Positions 37,394 through 45,822 of a stretch of DNA of 58,550 nucleotides are shown here, in pieces. This DNA is from Oscillibacter sp. ER4 (lineage in GTDB: Bacteria > Bacillota > Clostridia > Oscillospirales > Oscillospiraceae), in assembly GCF_000765235.1 (NCBI RefSeq), contig NZ_JPJG01000008.1, positions 1 through 58,550 of the forward strand. The letters are read 5' to 3'. Position 1 is the first letter of the stretch; the number at the start of each line of letters is the position of its first letter. Position numbers and translations under genes: made by a program. The notes under the pieces were generated by a model. The model ran no database searches. It saw only the letters and a program-made list of their open reading frames with translations, and was not told where the DNA came from.

Positions 37394-39100
37394 TTACATC
37401 GCCTCCTGTACATCCTTGATACTCTGAACGGTCAGAGCGTAAATATCGCCGTATTTCATGACCAGCTCGATTGAGCCGTCCTTATGGACTTTTACAAGCT
37501 CTACGGACTCGTCAATCAACTCCTGAGAGAGTTTTGCTGCGCCGCTGACAGATTTCATCAGCGTGAGCCACTTATTGTCCTCGGACATTGCCTCGGCAAA
37601 CTTTACCTTCCGCTGAACCGCTTCATCCAACCGCCGTGAAAGATCGACATACTGCTCATCGTAGGCTTTCTTGGCAAAGGCGTATTCCTCTTCATCGAGA
37701 ACGCCTTCCGTGAAGTCCTCATAGAGACGGGTACGCTTCTTGGAAATACCGCTGAGTTTCAGATTCAGGCTTGTAATGAGCGCATTCTGCTGATCTCGGA
37801 TGCTGCGTTCACCTTCGCTGTTTCTCAGTTTGGCAAGCAGCTTGTCGTAATTGAGAGCCGCCTTGACTTGAAGCTGAATCGCCGCAAGCACATCGGCTTC
37901 GAGTTTGTCCTGCCGCGTATAGTGCGGCGTACAGAGATTGCCGCGCTTGACGGATGAGCTGCACTCATAGAAGGCGTACCATGCGCCGTCCTTACGCTTG
38001 TCAACGCGCTTTCGATGGAAATAGAGTTTCCTGCCGCAATCTGCACAGATGATTTTGTCTTCAAAGAGATTGATCAGCGTAGCGCGGATTTTCTCCGTGC
38101 GCTCCATCTTCTCAACTCTTGTCCTTGCAGCGGCGTTCCGCATTTCTCGTACCTTCTGGAAGTCCTCACGGGAGATAATCGCCTCGTGAGTATTGGGAAA
38201 AACAATCCATTCCTCGCGGTCGATATGCTGATTTTTGACGCCCTTGTAGATAGCGTTCAGCGTCCGTCCAAGAACGGTATCTCCGACGTAATGGGGATTA
38301 TCCAGAATGGTAGTGAGTGAAGACTTGTTCCAAATTTTCTTTGCCGTAGCATTGCCTGTGCGGACGCCGACCTGATACTTTTGAAACTCCGGATTGGGCG
38401 CATTCATTGCATCAAGCCGGTCTGCAATCGCCGGAAGAGACAGCCCCTCAATCTTCCACTGGAAAATCTTCCGGACAATCGGTGCGGTTTCTTCATCAAA
38501 GACCATATTGCTGCGTTCCTCATCCCAGCGATAACCATACGGGAGATTGCGCTTCTTGAACTCTCCACTTTCCATCTGTGCCTTGAGCGCGGTAGAAACC
38601 TTGCGGGAGATGTCCTTTGAGTAGAGTGTGTTGATCATGTTTTGCAGAGGGATAATGAGGCTTTCGCCGGAGCCGTCCGTATCAAAGTTGTCGTAGTTCT
38701 CTTTGATGGCGATAAACCTAAGCCCGATCTGCGGAAAGACCCGTTCCAGATAGGTTCCTGCCTCGATGTAGTCACGCCCGAACCGGCTGAGATCACGAAC
38801 CACAAGGCACTTGATCCTGCCGGTGCGGATGTCGTTCATCAGACGGTTGAACTCCGGTCTGTCAAAAACCGTACCCGTTCGTCCGTTGTCCACATAGGTA
38901 TCTATCAGATTCAGGTAGGGACGCTCTGCAATGTACGACTTGCAAATCTCAATCTGATTTGCGATGACATCCACCTTTTCGGACTTGCCGCTGTTTTCAA
39001 CGGAAAGACGGGCATAGATGGCTGTTGAGAAGACCTCGGAAGAGACAGATTCAATAACCGGCTCTTCGACTGCAACTTGCTTTCTGCTTTTTCTTGCCAT
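37394..39100 (-). CDS. Large serine recombinase (second of the operon)
   Basis: This 568-residue protein has a 25-residue charged N-terminal extension (MARKSRKQVAVEEP) before the catalytic AIYARLSVENSG. DLSRFGRDYIEAGTYLE, LPYGYRWDEERSN and the zinc ribbon IICADCGRKLYFHRK follow, then a coiled-coil tail. All catalytic residues expected of the family are visible. It differs strongly in sequence from its two neighbours, so the three arose long ago and not by recent duplication. Confidence 0.93.
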   Translation of the reverse strand: MARKSRKQVAVEEPVIESVSSEVFSTAIYARLSVENSGKSEKVDVIANQIEICKSYIAERPYLNLIDTYVDNGRTGTVFDRPEFNRLMNDIRTGRIKCLVVRDLSRFGRDYIEAGTYLERVFPQIGLRFIAIKENYDNFDTDGSGESLIIPLQNMINTLYSKDISRKVSTALKAQMESGEFKKRNLPYGYRWDEERSNMVFDEETAPIVRKIFQWKIEGLSLPAIADRLDAMNAPNPEFQKYQVGVRTGNATAKKIWNKSSLTTILDNPHYVGDTVLGRTLNAIYKGVKNQHIDREEWIVFPNTHEAIISREDFQKVREMRNAAARTRVEKMERTEKIRATLINLFEDKIICADCGRKLYFHRKRVDKRKDGAWYAFYECSSSVKRGNLCTPHYTRQDKLEADVLAAIQLQVKAALNYDKLLAKLRNSEGERSIRDQQNALITSLNLKLSGISKKRTRLYEDFTEGVLDEEEYAFAKKAYDEQYVDLSRRLDEAVQRKVKFAEAMSEDNKWLTLMKSVSGAAKLSQELIDESVELVKVHKDGSIELVMKYGDIYALTVQSIKDVQEAM

Positions 39101-39115
39101 TTGCTCATCCCTCCT

Positions 39116-40750
39116 TTATACGGCAATATCCAGTTCATCGGCATAGCCGAGAACGTATTCAAGCGTCTGCTGGTATTCGTCCCTGTATTTGAAGACGATT
39201 TCGATTGCATGGTTTTCGTGAATCAGAATGCGGTCAACAAGGGACATCAGCACACGGCGGTTCAGCTCTTCGACGTTTTCATACTGCTTGAAAAGCGTTA
39301 CCCAGTTCCGTTCGGTCGTGCCGGTTGTCACCGTCTGCTTCATTTCTTTTTTGATCCGCAGAAGTGCCTCCTGTTTGTCCTCAATGATTTTGGTGTAGCT
39401 GCTGCGGAACTCGAAGTATTCCGATTTATCAATGACGCCGCCGATGAAGTTCTCGTAAAGCCCCAGCTTGAGCTTTTGGTACCGTTCAATCTCTTCCTCG
39501 ATTTTGGCGATCTGAGCTTCGTAATTGAAAGCCTTACGGCTCTGAGACGGAAGCCGTTCTATCATCGCAAGCGCGTGTTCCAGATTGATGACAAGCTCGA
39601 TCTGGTCATGAATGGCACGGAAGACCTTCTCTTCAACCTCTTTTGCGGCGATGCTGTGCGGGCTGCACGTCCGGGTGTGCTTATTGGTGGAGCAGACGTA
39701 GTAGATATACTTTTTCGTCTTCGACGGGACGGTCTTGCGGATCATTGGCTGCTGACAGTCTCCGCAGAACAGGAAACCGGAAAACAGGTGTGCTTCATCC
39801 TGATCGGGTGAACAGCGCATATCCCGCTGCATCATGACCTTGACTGCCATGAAGTCCTCGTAGGACACAAGAGCTTCATGCGCGTTTTCAACCTTGACCC
39901 ACTCGGATTCATCCTTGCTCTTCACAACGCGGACTTTGTAGTTGGGAGTGCCGCGTTTGCCCTGAGCCAGAACGCCGATATAAACTTCGTTGGTGAGAAT
40001 GCGCTGGACGGCTTTGTATGTCCATTTTGCGGTATCGCCGGTCTTGAAGACGGTATCGAACTTCACACCGGCGGAATGCTTGTATTCCATTGGGGACAGG
40101 ACGCCCATCTGGTTCAGACGCTTTGCAATACGTCCGATGGAGAAGCCGTCCTTGTACATGGAAAAGATCATCTGCACATATTCGCTGACCGCTTCATCCA
40201 CGATGAGCTGGTTTTTGTTCTCCGGCGATTTCATGTAGCCGTAAGGCGCGAACGAACCGACGAACTCACCGCTCTTCTGCTTGACTTCCAGACTGCTTCG
40301 GATTTTCATGGAGATGTCCTTGCAGTAAGAATCGTTAATCAGGTTTTTGAACGGGATAACAAAGGAGTCGGACTGCGGATCACCGGTCAGACTGTCATAC
40401 GCATCATTGATTGCGATGAAGCGTATGCCGAGCTGCGGGAATATCTTCTCAATGTAACGTCCGCCGTCGATGTAGTTTCTTGAGAAGCGGCTGAGATCCT
40501 TGACTACAATGCAGTCAAGCGCACCCTTGCGGATTGCCTCTTCCAGCTTTTTGAACTGAGGACGATTGAAGGAAACGCCGCTGTAACCGTCATCCACAAA
40601 CGGCTCACAGACAAGCTCCAAATCATCGTGCCTTGCGATATAGTCCTCGCAGATGGCTCTCTGGCTGGCGATGGAGTTGCTTTCTACTTTGTCTCCATCC
40701 TCACGGGACAGACGGCAGTAGATCGCCGTGCGGTAAACCTTGTCTGGCAT
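39116..40750 (-). CDS. Large serine recombinase (first of the operon)
   Basis: This 544-residue protein opens with TAIYCRLSREDGDK (nucleophile Ser). It contains DLSRFSRNYIDGGRYIEKI, FAPYGYMKSPENKN, the zinc ribbon LFCGDCQQPMIRK and a coiled coil near residues 410-470. A SigA promoter lies 150 bp upstream, and AGGTTATTTTT precedes the ATG. It leads the three-recombinase operon. Which of the three performs integration and which excision is not visible from sequence. Confidence 0.93.
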   Translation of the reverse strand: MPDKVYRTAIYCRLSREDGDKVESNSIASQRAICEDYIARHDDLELVCEPFVDDGYSGVSFNRPQFKKLEEAIRKGALDCIVVKDLSRFSRNYIDGGRYIEKIFPQLGIRFIAINDAYDSLTGDPQSDSFVIPFKNLINDSYCKDISMKIRSSLEVKQKSGEFVGSFAPYGYMKSPENKNQLIVDEAVSEYVQMIFSMYKDGFSIGRIAKRLNQMGVLSPMEYKHSAGVKFDTVFKTGDTAKWTYKAVQRILTNEVYIGVLAQGKRGTPNYKVRVVKSKDESEWVKVENAHEALVSYEDFMAVKVMMQRDMRCSPDQDEAHLFSGFLFCGDCQQPMIRKTVPSKTKKYIYYVCSTNKHTRTCSPHSIAAKEVEEKVFRAIHDQIELVINLEHALAMIERLPSQSRKAFNYEAQIAKIEEEIERYQKLKLGLYENFIGGVIDKSEYFEFRSSYTKIIEDKQEALLRIKKEMKQTVTTGTTERNWVTLFKQYENVEELNRRVLMSLVDRILIHENHAIEIVFKYRDEYQQTLEYVLGYADELDIAV

Positions 40751-40900
40751 AAAAATAACCTCCGTTTTTCTGTTTGGTGTGGTACATCAAATCAGAAAGA
40801 CGAAGGCTTGCTTCAACTCTTATGAAGAGGAACACGAAAACGCCACATGACCATCAAGGCAAGCGGCTTAATCCGTATTCTTCTTTTTTTGACCGATTAA

Positions 40901-40929
40901 ATTATACCACAGGCTCAATCGCTTGTCCA
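40901..40929 (-). promoter_or_regulatory. Promoter of the recombinase operon
   Basis: TGGACA, 17 bp, TATAAT on the minus strand. The 150-base leader before the first recombinase holds no gene. Confidence 0.7.
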
Positions 40930-40964
40930 TAGAACCGGGCGAAAAGATTCAGACTGTTCATAAA

Positions 40965-41207
40965 TCAAAGACCTCTCAGATAGTGTTCCAGACAATCTTC
41001 CATTGTCGTATCCGTCTCGGTGAAGCTGATCTTCACCACAGTTTTTCCGTCCAGATAACAATAGGGATTTCTGATCTGCTTAATGAACTCCCTCAGCCTG
41101 TCCTCTCGCGGTGCCGCAGGATCAAGCCGGATGCTGCTTCTCTGAACGAGTGTGCTTCGGTCAACCGTTTTCGGGCTGACATTTTTCATTGTTTCAATGC
41201 CCATCAT
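40965..41207 (-). CDS. Small mobile-element protein (80 aa, DUF6870-like)
   Basis: Eighty residues from ATG 41207 behind GGAGGTGC. The C-terminal half reads EFIKQIRNPYCYLDGKTVV, KISFTETDTTMEDCLEHYL, a pattern I recall from small proteins of clostridial conjugative elements grouped as DUF6870. The function is unknown. It lies just before the recombinase promoter and behind a long leader, so it may be the first gene read from the 41.5-kb promoter. Confidence 0.75.
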   Translation of the reverse strand: MMGIETMKNVSPKTVDRSTLVQRSSIRLDPAAPREDRLREFIKQIRNPYCYLDGKTVVKISFTETDTTMEDCLEHYLRGL

Positions 41208-41480
41208 ATTCTAAGCACCTCCTGTTTCGTGAAAATATTCAGGACAAAAGGATATGGCAGAGCATCTTGTGAAGATACCCTGCCACATAGTTTTCATCCT
41301 GAAACTATATAGTAAGTTTCTTTTGGGTTTGTTTCATTGTCCGGCATATTTGCAGCTCGCGCCCCTGCCAGAAGAACTATGCAGTTCCGGGAATGCTGCG
41401 GACTACCAATGGTCAATCGGTATCATGGGACTCTCACCCCTCCGAGGATCGCTCCGAGCCGCCCATTCAAAGAAAAGACG
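41208..41480 (-). other. Long structured 5' leader of the DUF6870-like gene
   Basis: About 270 bases without a supported gene separate the promoter at 41489-41516 from the start codon. It holds several paired segments, for example TGGCAG.G.ATCTT/AAGAT..C.TGCCA (about 41252-41286) and a GC-rich block with CTCGGAG/GATCCTCGGAGG. It could be a regulatory leader or part of a transfer or attachment region. Confidence 0.4.
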
Positions 41481-41488
41481 GAAGTATC

Positions 41489-41516
41489 ATTATACCCGGC
41501 ATCTGCATCGTCGCAA
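41489..41516 (-). promoter_or_regulatory. Promoter reading toward the DUF6870-like gene and recombinases
   Basis: TTGCGA, 16 bp, TATAAT on the minus strand. Confidence 0.6.
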
Positions 41517-41674
41517 GCAGCCGCACCACACGACTGTTATAGCTCTCCGGAGGTCGCTCACTCCCTTTCGGGAGGTCTTGGCGTCGGAAGCTGTGTTGCT
41601 TCGCAGAAGCGGAAAGATCCGCAGCACTGAACTATTCAGTTTTCAAGGAGCAGTGAAGTGGTCTGATTGACCCT

Positions 41675-41716
41675 TTCACTTTACAACGGACATCTTTTTG
41701 CCGTTTGTTGAGTACC
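41675..41716 (-). repeat. 42-nt inverted repeat, left copy
   Basis: On the minus strand GGTACTCAACAAACG, a 10-base centre, GTCCGTTGTAAAGTGAA. The outer 32 bases are identical to 54148-54189, in opposite orientation, while the 10-base centres differ completely. The copy lies just after the stop codon of the sigma-like gene. Confidence 0.85.
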
Positions 41717-41718
41717 GC

Positions 41719-42201
41719 TCAAAAAATTCTTTGAAATTTTTTCTGCACCGCTGCTTTGAGGTCAAATGCAGCTCTGATGCCGATGCCTTTCCTTCGGGCA
41801 AACTCTCGAAGAGTCAGTCCTTCACGGGTCATCGCAAGATACAATTCGCGCTGCTTCTCGGTCAGAATGGAAAGAAGCTCCTTCTCTTTGAGGGCGGTAA
41901 TCAGTTCCTCCATGCAGTCGCGGGAGTCTGCCAGCCATGCAGCGGACTTCACATCGTCCTCCGGCATAGCGTCAAGGGACAGCACGGTATCAGAAATTTT
42001 CTCTGCGCCGTCCTCATCCTCAGAGGTGTTGTCAGAGCCATACGAGCGTCTGATCCGCTTTTCCTCTGCGCGAAGGATTCTCATAACCTTGCGGTCAACC
42101 TCGGAAACTTCGCCGGTTCGTTTCACGCGCACCATGCACTTGCCGTCCTCCGTAGTCCAGAGGTCGTAATCGAACGCGATAGGGGTCTTAGGGATTTTCA
42201 T
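41719..42201 (-). CDS. Sigma-70-like (region 4) regulator of mobile element
   Basis: This 160-residue protein opens with IPKTPIAFDYDLWTTEDG and ends with a sigma region-4-like helix-turn-helix: ILTEKQRELYLAMTREGLTL, REFARRKGIGIRAAFDLKAAVQKKF. There is no clear region 2, so it is more likely a DNA-binding regulator than a full sigma factor. Such genes are common next to recombinases in clostridial elements. It is preceded by a leader with a strong internal terminator, suggesting attenuation. Confidence 0.7.
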   Translation of the reverse strand: MKIPKTPIAFDYDLWTTEDGKCMVRVKRTGEVSEVDRKVMRILRAEEKRIRRSYGSDNTSEDEDGAEKISDTVLSLDAMPEDDVKSAAWLADSRDCMEELITALKEKELLSILTEKQRELYLAMTREGLTLREFARRKGIGIRAAFDLKAAVQKKFQRIF

Positions 42202-42246
42202 TGTTCATCCTTTCCGCTGCGCGGGAGCAGCGGGAAGGGTGAAGAC

Positions 42247-42323
42247 AGAAAAAGAGCCGCATGACGGTGAGGTTTGAATCCCATGCCGATAAAACAGAGC
42301 AATTAAACTCTGTCTCATGCGGC
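42247..42323 (-). terminator. Terminator/attenuator in leader of sigma-like gene
   Basis: GCCGCATGA (42315-42323) pairs with TCATGCGGC (42255-42263), with an inner ACAGAG/CTCTGT stem, and is followed by TCTTTTTC on the minus strand. It stands between the zinc-ribbon gene and the sigma-like gene. It could end the upstream operon or gate readthrough. The flanking 42202-42409 holds no gene. Confidence 0.6.
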
Positions 42324-42409
42324 ATTAGGATGACTTCACCTATCAGGCGGCTCCACAGCTCAGCTATGACATATATTTTATTTTAGAACAGAGGCTTGTC
42401 CTCCGGTTT

Positions 42410-42652
42410 TTACTTGGTACGCGGTCGCAGTCTTCTCATATTCAGCACATCAAAGACTGTGATCCGCCCGCATTTCTTGCACTTGGATTCTACATGACCT
42501 CTCGTGTCCTCGTAGACAGCAATGGCATTATGCTGACAATAGGGACATTTCAGGTATCGGGGCTTTTGCTGGGAAATGGCAACTCTTGCCCTGCGGATTT
42601 TTTCGATCAGCTCCGGCGTCGGTTCCTGAACCCGAATGGATGCTCTCTTCAT
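42410..42652 (-). CDS. Small zinc-ribbon protein (80 aa)
   Basis: The start is ATG 42652, 9 bases after GGAGG; the GTG two codons earlier is too close. It overlaps the preceding stop as TAATG. Two CxxC pairs, LKCPYCQHNAIAVYE and ESKCKKCGRITVFDV, form a zinc ribbon. An Arg-rich N-terminus (MKRASIRVQEP) could bind nucleic acid. Function unknown. Confidence 0.75.
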   Translation of the reverse strand: MKRASIRVQEPTPELIEKIRRARVAISQQKPRYLKCPYCQHNAIAVYEDTRGHVESKCKKCGRITVFDVLNMRRLRPRTK

Positions 42653-43380
42653 TACCACACCTCCAATGGGTCAACATACTCACTGAATGGACGATCTACC
42701 ATGTAGCCGAGCTGACGAAGGCGGATAGACGCCGTTGTTTTGGAGACACCGAACAACCGGCAGAAAAGGCGCAGCGTTAAGTGATCACCATACGAATACC
42801 TCCCCTCGTAATTGATCAGCGGCGTTTCTGCAAACCGACGCATTGCCAGGTCAACCTCTTTTTGAGGAAGCAGGATCGCCGCGCCCAAGACATTTGCTTG
42901 CCACTCGTTCCAGTCCTCGCGGGTTTTCAGCTCTCGCGGCGTATAGGCTGTCCGTGCGGAATATTTCATTTCGCAGGAAGCCTTTACCTCTTCCGATTCC
43001 AGTTGGAAGAGAATCTGATGGGCGCACTCGTGGGCAAGGGTAAATCTGCGCTTGGCGCAGAGCCGCTGCACGTTGCCGGATCGAATGAAGCTCTCGTCCA
43101 AGATGACCTGATTACGCTTCAAAGCCAGTGTGCGCGTAATACCAAGTTCCGTGATCTTGTACTCAGTGTCGGCATAGGCAGTGACACCGCAGATGCTTCC
43201 ATCCGGCGAGAGACGGGCGAATGATACGCGAAGACCGAGATAATTCTTTGCAAACTGATCAATGGGTGTTGGCAAAGCTGATCGGTCGGGCTTGTCCGCC
43301 TCATCCCCGAAAAAGAACCGATTGAAGTCCTTTGTTGTTGAGGCTGCAATTTCTTCAAGTTGGCGCTGGGATAAAATCAT
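42652..43380 (-). CDS. ImmA/IrrE-family metallopeptidase
   Basis: This 242-residue protein starts at ATG 43380 behind GGAGG and overlaps the preceding stop (ATGA). The zinc motif is HECAHQ in FTLAHECAHQILFQ, with EWQANVLGAAILLP downstream supplying the third-ligand region. The C-terminus looks like a short helix-turn-helix (RLFCRLFGVSKTTASIRLRQ). ImmA-type proteases cleave element repressors to trigger excision. It is one of three HExxH proteins around the same control region. Confidence 0.88.
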   Translation of the reverse strand: MILSQRQLEEIAASTTKDFNRFFFGDEADKPDRSALPTPIDQFAKNYLGLRVSFARLSPDGSICGVTAYADTEYKITELGITRTLALKRNQVILDESFIRSGNVQRLCAKRRFTLAHECAHQILFQLESEEVKASCEMKYSARTAYTPRELKTREDWNEWQANVLGAAILLPQKEVDLAMRRFAETPLINYEGRYSYGDHLTLRLFCRLFGVSKTTASIRLRQLGYMVDRPFSEYVDPLEVW

Positions 43381-43637
43381 GAGCAGTTGTCCTCCTTTGC
43401 TTCGACAAACCACTTGTCTCCTTCGTGAAAAAGAAATGACTCCTTTCCGCGAATCTGAACTGTGTAACGGATGCCTCCGCCCCCAACCTTCTTGGATGTG
43501 GCGCGGCATTTGTAAAGAATCTGGTCGATTTGAAAGATTACACCGTTGTCCCACCAGATAAGGCGAGGGAGGATTGCCCCCTCCTTGTCCACATCCAGCG
43601 TAACCGAGACGTATGCTTTTCTGTACTGTGTAGCCAT
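43377..43637 (-). CDS. Small mobile-element protein (86 aa)
   Basis: The start at ATG 43637 (MATQYRKAYVSVTLDV) is chosen from the protein pattern. GGAG lies a little far upstream and a GTG five codons earlier is possible. The product is beta-rich: RLIWWDNGVIFQIDQ, YKCRATSKKVGGGGIRY, FLFHEGDKWFVEAK. It resembles conserved small proteins of clostridial integrative elements. It is the first gene of the minus-strand operon driven by the consensus promoter at 43823-43851. Confidence 0.75.
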   Translation of the reverse strand: MATQYRKAYVSVTLDVDKEGAILPRLIWWDNGVIFQIDQILYKCRATSKKVGGGGIRYTVQIRGKESFLFHEGDKWFVEAKEDNCS

Positions 43638-43753
43638 TTCTGTTTTTCTCACTCCTGTTCCCTCATACCGGTGTATGCCGGTACGGATGATCTTCGGCAG
43701 CATAAATGCCTGTCCATTTGAACTGCTCAAAAGATGTAACTTTTTCGTGTACA

Positions 43754-43851
43754 ACTACTCATGCCCCTTGACAGGATGAGCAATTCAGGATATACTATGA
43801 GTAGTTGGATTGCTCAGTCATTATTATACGCACTTCAAGTGCCTTTGTCAA
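43754..43851. promoter_or_regulatory. Two-promoter switch with four operator half-sites
   Basis: The plus-strand promoter is TTGACA (43768-43773), 17 bp, TATACT (43791-43796), serving the XRE gene. The minus-strand promoter is TTGACA, 17 bp, TATAAT (43823-43851), a perfect consensus, serving the zinc-ribbon/ImmA operon. The two transcripts run toward each other and overlap. Half-sites of ATGAG(C/T)A(A/G)T lie at 43754-43762 (reverse), 43776-43784, 43797-43805 and 43809-43816 (reverse). They overlap the plus-strand promoter and the start region of both transcripts. Confidence 0.7.
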
Positions 43852-43906
43852 TAGACTTGCGCAATTTGATGTCGCAAACTTTTTGTGAACAGGAGTGATT
43901 ACCAAA

Positions 43907-44335
43907 ATGACGTTTGGAGAGAAATTCAAGGCTGAACGGGAGAAGCGGAAGCTGACCCAGCAGGAAGTAGCCGATGCACTAGGGATCAACAGGCGTATGA
44001 TTACCCGGTACGAGAACGGCATTTCCTTTCCCCGTACCAAGGACGCTTACAGAAAAATCGCGGAATACTTCAAGGTGGATGTGAACTATCTGCTGACCGA
44101 GGACGAAGAGTTTGTGGTTCAGGCATCCGAGCAGTACGGCTCCCGTGGCATGAAACAGGCAAAGGACCTGATTGAAGGGATGTCCGGTTTGTTTGCGGGC
44201 GGTACGCTGTCCGAGCAGGACAAGGATGCGGTGATGAAGGCGTTGCAGGATATATATTGGGAATCCAAAGCCCGGAATGTTGAGAAATACACGCCGAAGA
44301 AATACAAGAAGACCGGTACGGACGCAGAGGAATAA
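43907..44335 (+). CDS. XRE-family element repressor
   Basis: This 142-residue protein starts at ATG 43907 behind AGGAG; the GTG at 43895 lies inside that ribosome site. The N-terminal Cro/C1 domain reads KFKAEREKRKLTQQEVADA, LGINRRMITRYENGISFPRT, then an acidic linker and a helical C-terminal part. It probably binds the half-sites upstream and holds the element quiescent. The ImmA-like gene next to it supports the ImmR/ImmA model known from ICEBs1. Confidence 0.9.
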   Translation: MTFGEKFKAEREKRKLTQQEVADALGINRRMITRYENGISFPRTKDAYRKIAEYFKVDVNYLLTEDEEFVVQASEQYGSRGMKQAKDLIEGMSGLFAGGTLSEQDKDAVMKALQDIYWESKARNVEKYTPKKYKKTGTDAEE

Positions 44336-44403
44336 CTGTCTACGTCTCGGTTTCTTGACGGATTTACTTTGACTGTTTTCAACATGAAAGGGGTGAAGGT
44401 CCC

Positions 44404-44940
44404 GTGATAATTCGCTCCGAGGAAATATACAAAAAGGCGAACAGCATTGTCAAAAGCTGTGGAACAAGAGATACCTTGAAGATTGCCCGTGAGCTGGGCA
44501 TTCATCTCCATTTTCTTGACAATCTGAACGATCTGCTCGGAATGTACACCTACCGCCATAAAGAGCGGCATATTCTTCTGAACTCCAACATGGAGTATCT
44601 GATCATGCAAATGGTTTGCGGTCACGAGATCGGGCATGATACCTTTCACCGTGATCTTGCCAAAGGAAACGAACCGCTCCCGGAGTTCGTGCTGTTCGAT
44701 ATGCGCACAAAACACGAATATGAGGCGAATGCGTTTGCCTCACACCTGATCATTGACGATGATGAGCTGATTGACCTGATGAAGCAGGACTACGATGTGG
44801 TGCAGCTCTCGGCTGCAATGGGAACAAACATCAACCTGATGCTGATCAAGCTCAACGAACTGAACCGCATGGGCTGGCAGCTCAACTTGCCTTATGTACC
44901 GCACTCTGACTTCCTGAAAAATGTCAGACCGGAGGGCTGA
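44404..44940 (+). CDS. ImmA/IrrE-family metallopeptidase
   Basis: This 178-residue protein is a single zinc-protease domain. It has VCGHEIGHDTFHRDLA (HExxH) and EYEANAFASHLIIDDDEL, the typical ImmA third-ligand block. It starts at GTG 44404 behind AAGGGGTGAAGG. It lies directly behind the XRE repressor in the order immR-immA, so that repressor is the likely substrate during induction. Confidence 0.9.
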   Translation: MIIRSEEIYKKANSIVKSCGTRDTLKIARELGIHLHFLDNLNDLLGMYTYRHKERHILLNSNMEYLIMQMVCGHEIGHDTFHRDLAKGNEPLPEFVLFDMRTKHEYEANAFASHLIIDDDELIDLMKQDYDVVQLSAAMGTNINLMLIKLNELNRMGWQLNLPYVPHSDFLKNVRPEG

Positions 44941-44964
44941 ATGAGGATGAAGGATAGCAATTAG

Positions 44965-45789
44965 ATGAACAACAACGACTATAAAGAAGCCCTTTTCTAT
45001 GCCGCTTCCATCTTTAACGAACGCTTGGGAACGGAGTTCGGAGTGGACAATCTTGTGCTGCGCTGCTTTCAGACGGAAAACCAGCAGGAAGTCTTTGAGC
45101 AGTTCTGCAAGCAGTATTTCCCGGATCGCCTGACAGATCAATATAAAGAGGACGGCTATTTTGACTTTCACGCTTCCGCTTTCGTTGGCAAAGAAGATGG
45201 CGTGGACGGGATCCTGCTGCGGACAGACATAGCGCGTCATCCGGCAGAGTTGAAGCACATTCTTCTGCATGAGCTGGCGCATATCTTCTGCACCCGCAAC
45301 GAGCTTGGCGGAGACAACTTCTATGAACGATATTGCATGGACGATACCATCAGCCGCGAAGAGGACGGAACCATTAACGCCGGATATGCGGTCTGGCGGG
45401 AACTCGCGGCGGAGCTGATTGCATTTGAGCTGGATGACAACTGCGACGTAGTTCCGCTCCGACGCAAGAAAGACCTTCTCAGCTATTACGAAGGAGAACT
45501 CCTGACCGGCAACGGGAAAATGGGCGTCAGCATGATTCTCTGCGAGGCGATGACCAGTGCTGAGGGCGAGGCGTCTATGACATGGGACGCTGCCAAAAGC
45601 AAGTTTACGCGGTTCAAGCCCTTTGATGATCCACTGTACAAGGACTTGCTGGAACTGGTTTTTACACACGTTAGAGAATACTTTATCGTGATCGACCGCG
45701 ACTTTATCTATGAAATTGGAGTTTTGTATCTAAGCATTGCCGCACAAGCGATGATTGCGTCCCTAAAGAACAGATTTCAGGAAGAATAG
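44965..45789 (+). CDS. HExxH protein of mobile element (274 aa)
   Basis: The central motif HILLHELAHIFCTRNE is a zinc-metallopeptidase signature. The downstream AVWRELAAELIAFELDD could give a third ligand. The protein is longer than ImmA and has extra helical sequence at both ends. It is only 25 bp behind the second ImmA-type gene. Whether it cleaves a repressor or another protein is unknown. Confidence 0.7.
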   Translation: MNNNDYKEALFYAASIFNERLGTEFGVDNLVLRCFQTENQQEVFEQFCKQYFPDRLTDQYKEDGYFDFHASAFVGKEDGVDGILLRTDIARHPAELKHILLHELAHIFCTRNELGGDNFYERYCMDDTISREEDGTINAGYAVWRELAAELIAFELDDNCDVVPLRRKKDLLSYYEGELLTGNGKMGVSMILCEAMTSAEGEASMTWDAAKSKFTRFKPFDDPLYKDLLELVFTHVREYFIVIDRDFIYEIGVLYLSIAAQAMIASLKNRFQEE

Positions 45790-45822
45790 ACAGAACGATA
45801 GAAAGAAAGGACGGGCAATGAT

